A stretch of 64,000 bases of DNA from Cryptomeria japonica (GCF_030272615.1 NC_081407.1:136716897-136780896), one strand, 5' to 3'; positions 43,401-56,700 are shown, counted from the stretch's first letter. Numbers and translations are program-made. The notes: generated by a model from the sequence alone, not told the origin.

Positions 43401-46400
43401 GTTGTCTTAAATGTTTATTTTCTTCAAATTCTTTATTCTTGTAGAGGAAAAAGTGTATATTCTAATACTCTTTTATTTTCATGTAAATAGAGACAAATAA
43501 TAAATTCTTGTTCTAAATTTGGCAAAGAATCTATTCTATATTGATAGTTATATATATGCAATTATTCTTATCCTTATGTATTTTCTACTTATTCATATTT
43601 CACCTCACTAGCATTAACTACCATATATATGTTCCTTACCTCACGATCATCATCTTGCCCTTAAGACTATTTTTGTATGACTTGGGATTTGTACAAGGCA
43701 ATCATATGGAGGGGGATAACAATCTTTAAATCTCAATATTTCAAATTCAAATTTTAATTTCCTCACCCCATTATATTATCAATTATGAGCCAACTTAGCA
43801 AACATTTATGTGACATATTGTCATACCATACTATTTAAATATAATCATGTGTGCTTGATTTTATATTATGAATTGTTACAACACACTTTAATTAGATAAA
43901 GAATAATAAAGGAATAAAATATACATTCATATATGCCATGTATGCATATCTATGAATGATTTCTTTAATTTGTGTCATGACCATTAATTTGGTCCACCAA
44001 GGTGTTTGACCTAAGAGAACTCATTTTCCTACTAACTTAGCAAGATCATAAAAAATGTACAAACCACCTTGGTAGATTGAAATTTATAAAAGGTTAAGGA
44101 AAGCACCCTTTTAGATAACCATTCAATAATTTCACTCTTGTATGTCTCAAATCAATTCTTTGTAATAAATACAGTTTATAATAGTTTCAATCAACCTTAT
44201 GAAGCTTTAAATGAAACCGCAAGATTTGATTTGACAATTCATGACTAATACATTCATCAAGGTAAGGAAAAATAATTAGTGATAGTGGGTCATCAATTTA
44301 AAATGACATCAACTTGATTATATCATGTCATTAATCCTAGAAGTGAGTATACATATCCACTTAATTTAATTATCACATATATTTTAATTAAATTGTTACT
44401 CCTAGCTCTTATGCCTACATTAATTAAATTGTTCTTATTTATTGCATTTATTAAATTAACCTAGATTTAATAAATAGATATGATTTTTTCTTTATAATTT
44501 GGCAAACTTGGCATTTTCTTGCATGACCTAGGATTTACCTTAGAATTTTTCTCCTTCATTAGGGTTTTATATTTTATTCTATTGATTGATCATCTTTAAT
44601 ACCAAATTTTCCCAATGTTTGATTTTTTTTCTATTTGATTATTCATTATTCTACCTTTAGAGTTTCACTTTGCATTACATGATCTTCACCCTAGAGTTTA
44701 GCATTAAAGTAGTGTTTCACATCTATTTTTTCTAGTTGATTGTTCTTCATCTTAGATTTGATTAGGGTTATTATACCCTTGATTGATTTATGGATAAATG
44801 CACAAAGTTGAGTCCGATTAGAGTGGAAGTTTTAGAATAAGCCAAAAACGTGAAAATGTGTCGAACCAAAAAGGAACCAATTCTTTTGAAATGGGATCTT
44901 GTTATGTTTCAGGGTCCTGAGCCTAAATCTACAAAATGAGACCCCATTTCAAAAACAAAATGGGATCTCATTTCATAAATGAGATATCGTTTCTTTGTTT
45001 ATATTGAAAATAACTTATATTATACATGAAATATAACATTTAAGTTTTCTTATACTTCAAGTTAGGATGTTTAAGAGTGGTTTTAGATCTCTAGGAATTT
45101 TTCTTATTTCTTTTTCACCTACTTATTACTTATATTTAGTGATAGTACTAGACCCTCTTGTACTATTCTTGTCTTCCACAAATAGAAATATTCAAATGTA
45201 TAATATTCCTTGTTTGAGCCATTCAATTTCTAAAGAGCTCACTTGTCCCCATTTTAAATTTGAAAGCATTCCCCACTAAATGATACATCCTTCACATTTA
45301 ACAAATTTTTTCATGCAATTAGAAATTAAGTGTGAAGAAGAATCATTATGAAGTGGGGGATACATGTATCTAAACTTAAAATATGGTCAATATTGTGCCT
45401 TTTATAGATCAAGGCTTTCACCTTTGCTTCAAACTCATTCCTATCTTTTTATTTGATACCGTTGTTTGAGAATATGATTGATTATAAGGTTCTTCATATA
45501 GTAACAAATATGAATAATCATGAGTCATAATTTAACTCTATGCATGAATGAAAATTCAAGAATCCTTTGAATTCAAATGTCAAAATAAGGATTCTAATGC
45601 CCCTCTATCTAAACCTATAAAAAAATTTACAACTTGCTTGTCTTAAATGTTTATTTTCTTCAAATTCTTTATTCTTGTAGAGGAAAAAGTGTATATTCTA
45701 GTACTCTTTTATTTTCATGGTATGTTATTTTTAGGTCAACGACTGTAGAATTGTTGTGATCAAATTAGTATATCCATATAATTTCTTATCTAGTTTAATG
45801 CCCACTTTGATGGGAATGCCTTATTATAGCAACACCATATTCTTGTTCTACTTTTGGCTATGAATACAATATCTATTGTTGGTCATTTATATTTAGTTAT
45901 AGCTATCCTTATGCATTTTCTACTTATTCATATTTCACCTTACTAGCATTAATTTCCATCTATTTGTTCCTCACCTCATGATCATCGTCTTGTCCTTAAG
46001 ATTAGTTTTGTATGGCTTGGGATTGATCCAAGTCAATAAAATAGAGGGGCTTAATGAACTTAAAATATCAATATTTCATCTATTCAAAGTTTAATTTTCT
46101 CACCCCATTCTATTATATAGTATGGGACAACATAGAAAACATTTTATGTGACATATTCTCATGCCATTTTTTTTAAATATAATCAATGTGTGCTTGATTT
46201 CATAAAATGGATTGTCACAACACACTTTAATTAGATAAAGGATGATAAATGAATAAAATATACATTCATATAGGCCATGTATGCATATCTATGAATGATT
46301 TATTTAATTTGTGTCATCACCAAATTAATTTGTTCTGCCAAGGTATTTGATCTAAGAGAAATTGTTCACCTATTTACCTAGCAAGCTCATAAATAATTCT

Positions 46401-46466
46401 AGCACACACCACCTTGGTAGAATGAAATTAATAAAAGGTGAAGAGAATAACCCTTTTAGATTACCA

Positions 46467-48922
46467 TGTTGAGCACAAGATGCCACTGAGAGGGGGGGTG
46501 AATCAGTTATTTCCAAACTTAACCCTATTCTTTCCTATGTGTATAAATCGGTTAACTGATCTAACATGAAAAAAACATACTGGTTAGATGAGAGGATAAC
46601 ACAAAGAAAAACCACACATAAAAGGGACATCACATAACACCTGATGTATGAGAAAAACCTTAGTGATAAGTGTTATTGGAGTCTACTACTCCAATCCAGC
46701 CTCACAATGAAAAACCTCAGTTACAATGTTTAGGGCACCAAACCAAGGAGTACCACTCCTGCTTTAGGGCACCAACCCAAGGAGCACCAATCCCTGATTT
46801 TTGGGCATCAACCCCTGCACTGAGCTCCAACTCAGTCATCTATAATATCATATCATAAATACAAAAGTAATCTCCTTGTTACAAAAGAACTTTGTAACTC
46901 TCATGTATGTCTCTCCACGAGTTCTCCTCTTTTCAATTCCCTATTGGCTCTCTACTCACCCTCTCACTTCTACAACCTTATCTCTTGTTGCAACTCACTC
47001 TCTAGTCCACCTCACTCTCTGTTGCACCCTTTTGCGGTTTATCTTCTTCTCCTTCTCTGTCGCTTCTGATCTCTACACACTACCAGTTCTCAGCTTGTCG
47101 GTTACTTTAGTTGCAGGCTTAACTCTGTAGTGATCTTTGGGTTTTCGGATCTCCTCAACTGCTTACTCTGCACTGAAACTCCTTCTCTTCTTTATTGCAG
47201 GTTATAACACTACCAGTTTACACCACTGCAACTCACTTTGTAGTTTACTGATTTCTTTTTTCTTGCTAGTTTTGCCCCTGCCAAAACCTCTCACTGGTTA
47301 CACCTTCAACACTTAGTCTCTATGATCTTCAATGAAGTCTTTGACTGGTTGGATCATTGCTACTAGTTCACTCTTTGTCCTTTATCATCCACCCTGTAGC
47401 ATCATCAATCTTCTTTAGTCATGAGTCGACATACTTATACTTGATTTTTCCCGCCATGACCGAAATTCAAACTTCTGGCTCACTAGGGTTTCTTCATCGA
47501 CCCCAAGGCAGACCAAATCCAATTAGATCTCTGTCCAGAGATTGACCGCCTGCAACGGATTAATTAGACTCCACCAATCCTCTTGCATTCAGAACACATT
47601 TGCCCTATTTGGCAAACTTGACACCTTCTTTGGTCTGCACTTGTCAAACACCTATGAAGTAATCACACAGATAACTTCACCTACCCTAATCAACACCTGA
47701 ACACTTGGCCTCAATCATGAAGTCATTAGATAAGATCTTTGTCCTCTGATCAGTCTCAAGTTGCACTCTTCTACTCTCGACTCTTGAAACATGTTATCGA
47801 CATTAATGTCAACCAGTCACCACCTACCTCACTGACAACACTTCACCGGCATGTGAATGCATGCCACTTCAACTCCAAATGACCCCTTTTTCAGCATCCA
47901 CCTTTGCTAGGTCTTTTGTGTCAGTCCAGACAAGATCATTGACCAACCACACAACCAAGTTCATCTACTTGTTCATAAACCCTATCAATTATACCCTAAC
48001 CAGTCTGCCTTCAACCTTGCACTCTATTTCTCTTTCGGTGGAACACCTAAACTAGTTAGCACAAATGCCAACCTACGTCATGCACATCTTCAACAGATGG
48101 GAGCCTTCTGCGTCTGCACTTTTTTAGCTTACCGGTTTACATCTATATTAGTAATATCTTCTGCATGTATACTGGTAAGATACCATGCACACCGGTGACA
48201 CCAAACTTCATCTTCATTCCAGGGACATCCTTTGTCTGCAACTGCTCAACCTTGCCTTCTTCCTCAATAGACCGGTTCACCTATCAAATAGTTTGTCAAA
48301 GTGACAAACATATCTTTCCTTCTCTATACCGGTAACTCATAATGTCTACCTGGATGATGCGATGCATATCTCTGATCTTATGCACCTAAGGCAACTTAGA
48401 GTTTCACCAATTCATCTGGTGTGAGCCTTCAATCACCTGCCTTCAATTCTTCTATCTTATCTCGGAGGACTATGATTCATTCCATGCATAATAGGAGATA
48501 ATCTCCACTTACTAGTGGGAGAGGATCCTTGTCATCTCATTCTACTTATGTCAGACTTCTCTTAATCTGGTGGGAGTCCTGCAGATTGACATCCAACAAC
48601 ATACCAGTGGCTTGCACATACCTCACCTCTAGCATTGATGTGATTTTTGTAACATTCCCCCTCTTCATCACAATCAACATCCCAACATCTTGCCCTCTTA
48701 CAGATGACATCATTTACTAGTTATTATATCATACCAATCTCCTGTCCATATCTTCAACACAAGTCAAATACTAACTTGTGCACCAGTGACTCCAATGGCC
48801 ATTGTATATGTGACATCAAAGACATCACATCTGGTATGCATCAATGATAGTGTTGCACATACATCTCTTATACCAGTTGCCATCCTATACCGGTTGACAC
48901 CAATGGCAACACAATGCCAACA
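46467..48922 (-). repeat. 3' LTR of the gag-only element (2456 bp)
   Basis: In element orientation it starts TGTTGGCATTGTG and ends in ...TGCTCAACA. It holds the G-run palindrome (46485-46507), a row of 'GGGCACCAACCCAAGGAGCACC' type imperfect repeats (46726-46800) and many ACCGGT or decayed ACTGGT sites. Confidence 0.93.
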
Positions 48923-48935
48923 ATCTCCACCTTTG
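48923..48935 (-). promoter_or_regulatory. polypurine tract of the gag-only element
   Basis: On the minus strand: CAAAGGTGGAGAT before TGTTGGCA. One change from the CAAAGGGGGAGAT of its relatives. A second purine tract, TTAAAGGGGGAGAG, lies about 60 bases upstream in element orientation (48981-48997). Confidence 0.85.
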
Positions 48936-50377
48936 TCATTGATGCCAACACATGTAGTATCCGACATACTATAGAATCTCTCTCCCCCTTTAACAACAAT
49001 GGAAAATGGCACTGACAGATTTTTCTCTCTCCCTTTTTGTTTACTGGATGCTTCTCCTCCTTTTACCTTCATACTTTGCATCCTCTTAGACTGCAACACT
49101 TGAGATGGAGAGCTCAACCACCAAACTGACACCAATTTCTCAACAACCAAGTGTATATGCAAATCGAAAACACATTCATATACAAGTATGAAGCTAATTG
49201 AAGGCACATGTGCTAGTAAATACAACATACCTATCAGTCAGACTACATCATCTCCCCTTTGATATGCAGAAGTTATTCTAACCCTAATTTGCTGATATCA
49301 AGTGTTGAAGCTTACATTGATACTAATTGTATCTTCTTCGATACCAATTGTGTGTTCTCTTGTGTAGGTAACTCCCCTTTTTTGTAGACAACACTCTTGG
49401 TGGTTCAGTTGTGATTTCAACTAGATAGGCATTGAAATATCTCACAATCCCAGATACTTCCAAAAACACAATCATACCGGTATAGCCATAGACGTTTTCA
49501 CTCCCCTCGTGTCTAGCAAGTCTGATACAAATCAGAAAACATGGCTATTAACTCCCCCTGAGTCATGCATCTTAGGTCCTCATTGTCGGTCAGGTTCAAA
49601 ACCAGAGCTCCAATCTATACCATATATCGGTTGAGCTCTACATATGTGATCAATCAGATGATCTAGTAGCTCCATTATATCCACCATAGCATATGACATG
49701 ATCCTAGGTTTACACAATACCATACAATATCACTATCATGCCATAAATCAAACCGGTTGGCCCAAAAGCATGCATGCATACATGATCAGCTATCGGGACA
49801 TCATATGTCATTCAGGTCTTTTCCAATACCACCTGAGATATAAACACCTCAATCCATGCTACCAGGGCTAATGTAATGATCCTGGACCTCATTGCCTTAC
49901 ATAACCTGCAAGTACCTATTGTTATACATACCGGTAACATTCTGTGCATACCGGTTTCTTATACCAGTCGATCATCTCTATCGGAGCACCTTCCTCTAGC
50001 TCCTGTCTTCTTGTGTCAGTTTTATTTTGATCCCAATTGTAAACTTGCCATCTATTGACACATACAGTAGTGATCCATCTCTTATATGTAGATGTGTAGC
50101 CAAGGCAATCACTACACACACTTATATTACCTTATTCTTCTTACCAACAACAACCTGTTCTTCCATTTGTCCTCTTCCACTGAGGGGGTGAATGATATGG
50201 TTAATGTACTACTCCCCCTAAGGTCCTGCATCTCCTTTAAGCCTTAGGAGATAATACTTGTGCATTGAATGCACAATGTTAGTCCATGTTTGCATCTTCT
50301 TGCTTCTTCCTCCAAACCTGTTGGGTCTCATTCTTCTTCCCATTTTTAGTTTTGGGAGCAGGTCTTACCTTCTTTTG
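48936..50377 (-). other. non-coding 3' internal region of the gag-only element
   Basis: About 1.4 kb with short frames only. On the minus strand, 49228-48764 is open for 154 codons with KVKGGE and VVKGGER motifs, but this is read through the purine tracts and is probably not a protein. ACCGGT sites are frequent (49477, 49752, 49930, 49949). No pol motif was found. Confidence 0.6.
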
Positions 50378-52320
50378 CTAATTGATCCTTACTCTACCAG
50401 ATTTTGCATCATGACTAGAGACATTGTTATAGAAGCAAACAGTGTCCATGACATACACATGAAAGGAGGACCTACTATTAAACTGATTTGACCATCTTCC
50501 TCTGGTCATGTTGTTGTAATTGGCTACCTGAACCGGTGGACATCTTGATCTTGTAGGAACAAAACCTCTTCTCCTTTTGTTCCATGCAACATTTTGCCTC
50601 TCATATGCTCTATACCAATTTTCATATTGAACATAGCTGCTATGCTGGTTGTCATGTGACTGAACTTTCTCATTCTTGCATTCATGACTTTTATGCCCAG
50701 ATCCATTGCAGATATAACATACATAGTTTACATTTCTTGCAGCAGCAAATGGACTCTTCTTATTATGCATAGGAGCAGATCTATGCATGTTTCTACAACT
50801 TGAAATACTATGGCCAAATGTATTACTTCTTGGATAGATAACATTCTTATTTCTAGACCTCTTTATGCATTCATCCGCCCTATAATTATAATCTTTGCAA
50901 GAGAAACAATAGCCGGTAAATGACGTCATATGAATTACAAATTTATTTTTCCATGCATGAGGAGATCTTACCGGTTTAGTATTTCCATCTCTGCTTCTCT
51001 GGGGATGGATCCCAGGATGGTCACCTTCTGCAGTTCTTCCATTTGATCCCTTCTTTTCCCACACTTTCTTTGTCTTGTGGGTGGTAGCATTTACTTGTCT
51101 TCTACCCATAGGAGGTCTTCTATGATGTCTCCTTCTATTCTTGCTTCCGGTGAAGCTACCTTCTCCCATATTCCCTTTTCCTTTGGGATCTGCATTGTTC
51201 CTCCTGCTTGCAACACCGGTCTTCACCCTTTGCTTCATGTCTTCACTGGTTGTGGTTAGATCAACCTTCTTCTGGAGAGTATTCCGAACAGTGAAGGTCT
51301 GTTCCTTGTTATCTCCATTTGAGGAGAAAAATAGAATGTCATTGTGGGGGACATTCTTGTTGGTGGAGCATTCACTGGCACCACTTCCTAATCCTCCAGT
51401 ATCCTTGGAATGATTTTGCTTCTTCAACATTTTGTCCAAGCCATCACTACTACCATCAAATTGGATTCTCCCCTTGAGCTCATCCTGACATTTCTCAAGG
51501 TCATTTAAGAGATTCTCCATTTCTCTTTCTAGCTACTGATACTCTTTATCCTTGGCCTCTAGCTCAGACTCTAGATATTTGCACTGGCACTCATTGGTGT
51601 CTTCTTGTTGAGTCTTCAACTCTAAGATACATTTCTCAGATTCTTCAAGGCATCTGATCAACCTATTTTGTTCCACAACTACAACATTCTTGAATAACTT
51701 TTATTCATTCCTCACTCTACCAAGTTCTTTGAGTGCAATTACAAGTTATCCTTCAAGATCTACTTCTACTTCATCTTCTTCTTCACCTTCACTATCACTA
51801 CCAAACACATCTTGCCAGTAGAAATGATCTACATGATCATTCTTAGATGTGTGTCTCTCATCTTTTGATTCTTGAGCCATGAAGAGGTGGGTTCCTTCTT
51901 CATCATTTCTATGGCTACTAACAGATCTTCTTTCATCATCTGCAGATACATGAGTTGCATTTCTCACCTTGTCTTCACAAACCGGTTCTACAGTGGTAGG
52001 CTCATTTCCATGGAGCTTCTTCAATCTATCCCATAGACTTTGTCGATTTACATATGTCCACCTGTGAGGTGATATCACTGGATAACACACTGAGTATAGC
52101 CTTCATTGCTATATCATTACACTGGTATCTTCTTTCTTCTTCTAGATCGGTGGGAGGACTCACTTTACTAGGGTAGCCATTTACAACTGACATCCACACA
52201 TCAAACCCTAAAGAGGATAGGTAGACTTCCATCCTACAACTCCAAATAGGAAAATTTGAACCATCAAATGCAGGAGTAGGGATTGACACAAAACAAACCA
52301 TTATGTTCAAATACCAGAAT
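50378..52320 (-). pseudogene. SIRE-type gag: capsid, coiled coil and zinc knuckles, broken in three places
   Basis: From 52290 the minus-strand frame reads PTPAFDGSNFPIWSCRMEVY, the standard start of copia gag capsid (UBN2), then VNGYPSKV and DIAMKAILSVLSSD. A frameshift near 52030-52060 leads to SLWDRLKKLHG and an acidic stretch (SDSEGEEEDEVEVD). A coiled coil follows (51740-51525, with stops) with LEESEKCILEL. The last part (51520-50378, 380 codons, open) has LDKMLKKQNHSKDTGGLGSG, a basic region, then knuckles CFSCKDYNYRADEC (His replaced by Tyr) and CYICNGSGHKSHEC (intact), and ends before a VWRKK-like motif. The coiled coil and DTGGLG motif match ORF1 of copies A and B. Confidence 0.88.
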
Positions 52321-52340
52321 CTTATCAACTGGGAACCTAG

Positions 52341-52352
52341 GCTCTGATACCA
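52341..52352 (-). promoter_or_regulatory. primer binding site (initiator Met tRNA) of the gag-only element
   Basis: TGGTATCAGAGC on the minus strand, two bases after the LTR end, identical to that of the SIRE-like copia element. Confidence 0.95.
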
Positions 52353-52354
52353 AT

Positions 52355-54743
52355 TGTTGAACATAAGATGCCACTGAGAGGGGGGGTGAATCAGTGATTT
52401 CCAAACTTAACCCTTTTCTTTCCTATGTGTATAAACTAGTTAACTGATCTAACATGAAATAGACATACCAGTTAGATGAGAGGATAAAACAAAGAACACC
52501 CACACATAAAAGGGACATCACATAACACCTGATGTATGATGAAAACCTAAGATGGGAAAAACCTCAGTGAGAAGTACTACTAGAGTCTACTACTCCAATC
52601 TATCCTCACAATAAAAATCCTCAATTACAACATTTAGGGCACCAACACAAGGAGTACCACTCCTTATTTAGGGCACCAACCCAAGGAGAACCAACCTCTA
52701 ATTTTTGGGCACCAACCCAAGGAGCACCAACCCTTGCACTGAGCTCCAACTCAGTGATCTATAATATCATATCATAAATACAAAAGTAATCTCCTTGTTA
52801 CAAAAGAACATTGTAATGCTCATGTATATCTCTCCACTGGTTCTCCTCTTTTCAATTCCCTGTCGGCTCTCTACTCACCCTCTCACTGCTGCAACCTTAT
52901 CTCTTTTTGCAACTCACTCTCTGCTCCACCTCACTCTCTGTTGCACCCTTACCGGTTTAGCTTCTTCTCCTTCTCTGTCGACTCTTCTCTCTGCACACTA
53001 CCGGTTCTCAACTTGTTGGTTACTTCAATTATAGGCTTAACTCTACACTGATCTCTGGGTTTTTGGATCTCCTCAACTTCTTGCTCTACACTACAACTCC
53101 TTCTCCTCTTTATTGCAGGTTCTAACACTACCAATTTACACCACTACAAGTCACTTTGTAGTTTATCAGTTTCTCTATTCTTGCCGATTTTGCCTCTGCC
53201 GAAACCTCTCACCGGTTGCACCTTCAACACTCAGTCTCTATGATCTTCAATGAAGTCTCTGACTGGTTGGCTTACTGCTGCTAGCTCACTCTCTATCCTT
53301 TATTAGTCAGCCTGCAACATCATCAATCTTCTTCAATCACGAGTCGACATACTTATACTTGAGTTTTCCCGTCATGACCAACATTCAAACTTCTGGCTCG
53401 CTAGGGTTTCTTCATCAACCCCAAGGCAAACCAAATCTAATTATATCTTCATCTAGAGATTGACCACCTGCAACAGATCAATCAGTCTCCGCCAATCCTC
53501 CTATGTTTAGAACACATTTGCCCTATTTGGCAAACATGACACCTTCTTTGGTCTGCACTTGTCTAAAACCTATGAAGTGATCACGCAAATAACTTCACCT
53601 ACCCTGATCAGTTCCTGAACACTTGGCCTTGATCATGAAGTAATCAGATGAGATCACTATCCTCTGATCAGTCTCAAGTTGTACTCTTCTACTCTTGACC
53701 CATGAAACATGCTATGGACATTAATGTCAATTAGTTACCACCTACCTCACCGACAACACTTCACTAACCTATGCATGCATGCCCCTTCAACTCCACGTGG
53801 CCCCTTTGTTAGTATCCACCTTTTCTAGGTCTTCTGTGTCAATCCAGACAAGATCACTGACCAACCACACAACCGGGTTCATCTACCAATTATACCCTAA
53901 CTAGCCTGCCTTCAACCTTGCACTCAGTTTCTCTTCCGGTGGAACACCTAAACCGATTAGCACACATGACAACCTACCTCATACACATCTTCAACAGATT
54001 GGAGCCTTCTGCATTTACACTTTTTCAACTTACCCATTTACTGGTAAGTATCTTCTATATGTATACCGGTAAGATACCATGCACACTGGTGACACCAAAC
54101 TTCATCTACATTCTGACGACATCCTTTATCTGCAACTGCCTAACCTTGCCTTCTTCATCAATAGACTGGTTTACCTATCAATTGGTTTGTCAAAGTGACA
54201 AACATATCTTTCCTTCTCTGTATTGACAACTCATCATGTCTACCTGGCTGATGCGATGCATATCTCTGATATCATGCACCTAAGGCAACTTATAGTTTCA
54301 TCATTTCATCCGTTGTGATCCTTCAATCACCTGCCTTCAATTCTTTTGTCTTATCTCGGAGGACTATGATGCATTCCATGTATAATAGGAGATAATCTCC
54401 ACTTACTGGTGGGGGAGGAACATTGTCATCTCATTTTTCTTCTATTAGACTTCTCTTAATCCAGTGGGAGTCCTATAGATTGACATCCAACAACATACCG
54501 GTGGCCTGCACATACTTCACTTCTAGTGTTGATGTGATTTTTGTAACATTTTTCCTCTTCATCACAATCAACATCCCAACATCTTGCCCTCTTACAAATG
54601 ACATCATTTACCGGTGATGTACTAGGCTAGGTGACATCAAAGAAATCACATCTGATATGCATCAATGACAGTGTTGCACATATATCTCTTATACCGGTTG
54701 CCATCCTATACCGGTTGACATCAATAACAACAAAATGCCAACA
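52355..54743 (-). repeat. 5' LTR of the gag-only element (2389 bp)
   Basis: Partner of 46467-48922, shorter by 67 bp net because of a few indels (for example near 48560-48790 of the other LTR). It holds the G-run palindrome at 52373-52395 and ACCGGT sites at 54063, 54498, 54610, 54693 and 54710. Confidence 0.93.
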
Positions 54744-55370
54744 TACCATTCCATATGATTATTTTTATACGTCTTAAATCAATTCCTTCTAATAAATCAA
54801 TTCCTTCATAGTTTGAATCAACCTTATCAAACTTCAAATGAAATTAGAAGATTTGATTCAGCAACTCATGACTAATACATTCACCAAGGTAAGACAAAAC
54901 AATTATTGATAGTGGTGAATCAATTTAAAATGCCATCAATTTGATTCTATCATTATTAATCCTAAAGATGAGTATACATATCCCCTTTATTTAAATATCA
55001 CATATACTTTAATTAAATTATTACTCCTAGCTCATATGCCTAGGTTAATTAAATTGTTCTTATTTATTGCGTTTATTATTTTTCTTTATAATTTGCCAAA
55101 CACAAAATTTTCTTGCATGACCTAGGATTTACCTTAGACTTTTTCTCCTTCATTAGGGTTTTATATTTTATTATTTTGATTGTTTATCTTTAATATCAAT
55201 TTTTCCCAATGTCTATTTTTTTCCTTATATGATTATTCATTATTCTACCTTTAGGATTTCACTTTCTTTTACATTATCTTCATCCTAGAGTTTAGCATTA
55301 AAGTATAGTGTTTTACATCTAATTTTTCTAGTTGATTGTTCTTCATCTTAGATTTGATTAGGGTTATCAA

Positions 55371-56385
55371 TGTTGAACATCTGTGATACTAAGAGGGGGG
55401 GTGAATCAGTATTCCCTTAAATGTATTAAAACTTTTGAATAACCATCCACATAACAAAATTAATTGTAGTAAATAGAAAGGAAATTATGAAAGAAATGCA
55501 TAACACTTGACACCAATATTTTTTTGCGTGGAAACCCATAGGGGAAAAACCATAGAGAGGTTTAAATCTTAATCTTATAATTGGTTACAAAATATTACAA
55601 TAGTGCTCACTGCATAGCTCACTACTGGAGGGCTCATTGCCCAGATAAGGCTCACTATCAGAGGGCTTGTTTCCCAAAAATAGATACAAAATGAACTGTT
55701 ATAGTTGCATCTCAAATATTCTTGGAGTATATTTCCAATTAGGCTCAGGAAATAGATTCTCCACACTTCACCAACTCTCCTATTATCCGCTCCTTAAATT
55801 AATCACATATCACTACATATCGTTGTCTCTATCTCATCATCATTATATTACGACTTGCACCAAACATCATACATATATATCAATCCATATTTGATTCATG
55901 TCAACTACATATCGTTCATTCCAATAATTAAGTTAGTCCAAAACACATTTCATCCACATAAGTAGGCCAAAACATGATGCAAAAATATGTCCACTAAAAA
56001 TTACATGATATGATCTATCCTTAGTCTTGTCCCAGAACTACAAAGAAAAATTTAATCATCTAACAAAATGTGGACTCCTTGAGTTGACTATCTTGTACTG
56101 GAGAAATAGAGTAATTGTTGAACAGGGCTTCCGGACCTTGTCTCTTTCAAACCATTTCATGCCAACATGTGAAATCTTGAATATAGGTACTTTAGGCATA
56201 TGAAAACTCACTATCAAAACTACAGACTGATACAATCAACCGGGAAGAAGTGCAGACCAAAATAGGACTCATATATATAGTCCAACTTGATGGACTATCC
56301 CAAAACTATTCCAAAACTATCCAAGAGAATTAAGCTCATGTTGCCACAAGCATCCATGACAATATTCCAACATTCTCCTCTTTTG
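55371..56385 (-). repeat. 3' LTR (1002 bp) and polypurine tract of another SIRE-like element
   Basis: In element orientation a tract CAAAAGAGGAGAA (56385-56373) precedes an LTR from 56372 (TGTTGGAATATTG) to 55371 (ATGTTCAACA). It holds the palindrome with a G-run (55387-55411) and the GTGGAAACCCATAGGGG and AAAAACCATAG block (about 55530). It is not a solo LTR, because the flank on its right is internal sequence and not the interrupted 2.3-kb repeat. Confidence 0.8.
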
Positions 56386-56700
56386 TCATTGATGGAAACA
56401 TGCACAAAATTGTTACCATATCTATCTCCTCATTCTTATCTTCTATCATGTACTTTCATCTCCCAACATCAAAGACAAAGGGCATATACAAAAAGAACTC
56501 TAGTGAAAGTTGAATGAAATGCTCAAGCCCTAAGTAAAATACAAAAAAAAAAATTATAATAAAAAAGTTGCATACTTCTATGAACAAAAATATTGTCAAC
56601 CAGGTGTTGACCCTTTGGTCTTCTGCATATATGTTTTCTAGGCATCCTTGTTACCATCCTAGGCCTTAACAACATCTTCAAGAAAAATGTTATGAATATC
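56386..56700 (-). other. probable internal remnant of the preceding element
   Basis: About 300 bases between two LTR-like pieces. No frame is supportable. It begins as the 3' end of an internal region (TTGTCATTGATGGAAACATG on the plus strand is the usual context of these polypurine tracts). Confidence 0.4.

Larger units (their letters stand above)
46467..54743 (-). mobile_element. gag-only SIRE-like LTR element with ~2.4-kb LTRs
   Basis: LTRs 46467-48922 and 52355-54743, target duplication TACCA (46462-46466 and 54744-54748), initiator-Met primer site at the right LTR and a polypurine tract at the left LTR, so it runs on the minus strand. The 3.43-kb internal region holds a gag (52320 to about 50378) and then 1.4 kb of non-coding sequence. 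Protease, integrase, RT and RNase H are absent. It lost pol just after the end of gag but kept termini, primer site, polypurine tract and capsid protein. This matches the idea of TR-GAG elements, described in plants as LTR elements carrying only gag. A related full SIRE element would be needed for movement. Confidence 0.92.
40461..55370 (+). repeat. three head-to-tail copies of a ~2.3-kb non-coding unit, third copy split by a retroelement
   Basis: Shared landmarks recur: TCCCACAAATAGAAATATTC at about 40530, 42818 and 45177; CACCCTTTTAGAT(A/C)ACCATT at 41728, 44105 and, split, at 46450/54744; TTAGATTTGA(C/T)TAG at 42388, 44753 and 55348. Spacing is 2.29 and 2.36 kb. Removing the insertion 46467-54743 and one target duplication restores copy 3. 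Copy 3 stops at 55370 where another LTR begins. No frame longer than about 75 codons exists and none is shared by all copies. Copy 2 has an extra ~110-bp internal duplication (42980-43145). I do not recognise the unit. Confidence 0.8.

Noticed and set aside
40700-46400. Host gene exons in the 2.3-kb units
   Set aside because: No frame is shared by the three units, no splice pattern can be defended, and codon use is random AT-rich.
48764-49228. 154-codon minus-strand frame in the gag-only element
   Set aside because: It reads across purine tracts and into the LTR. No domain and no relation to gag or pol.
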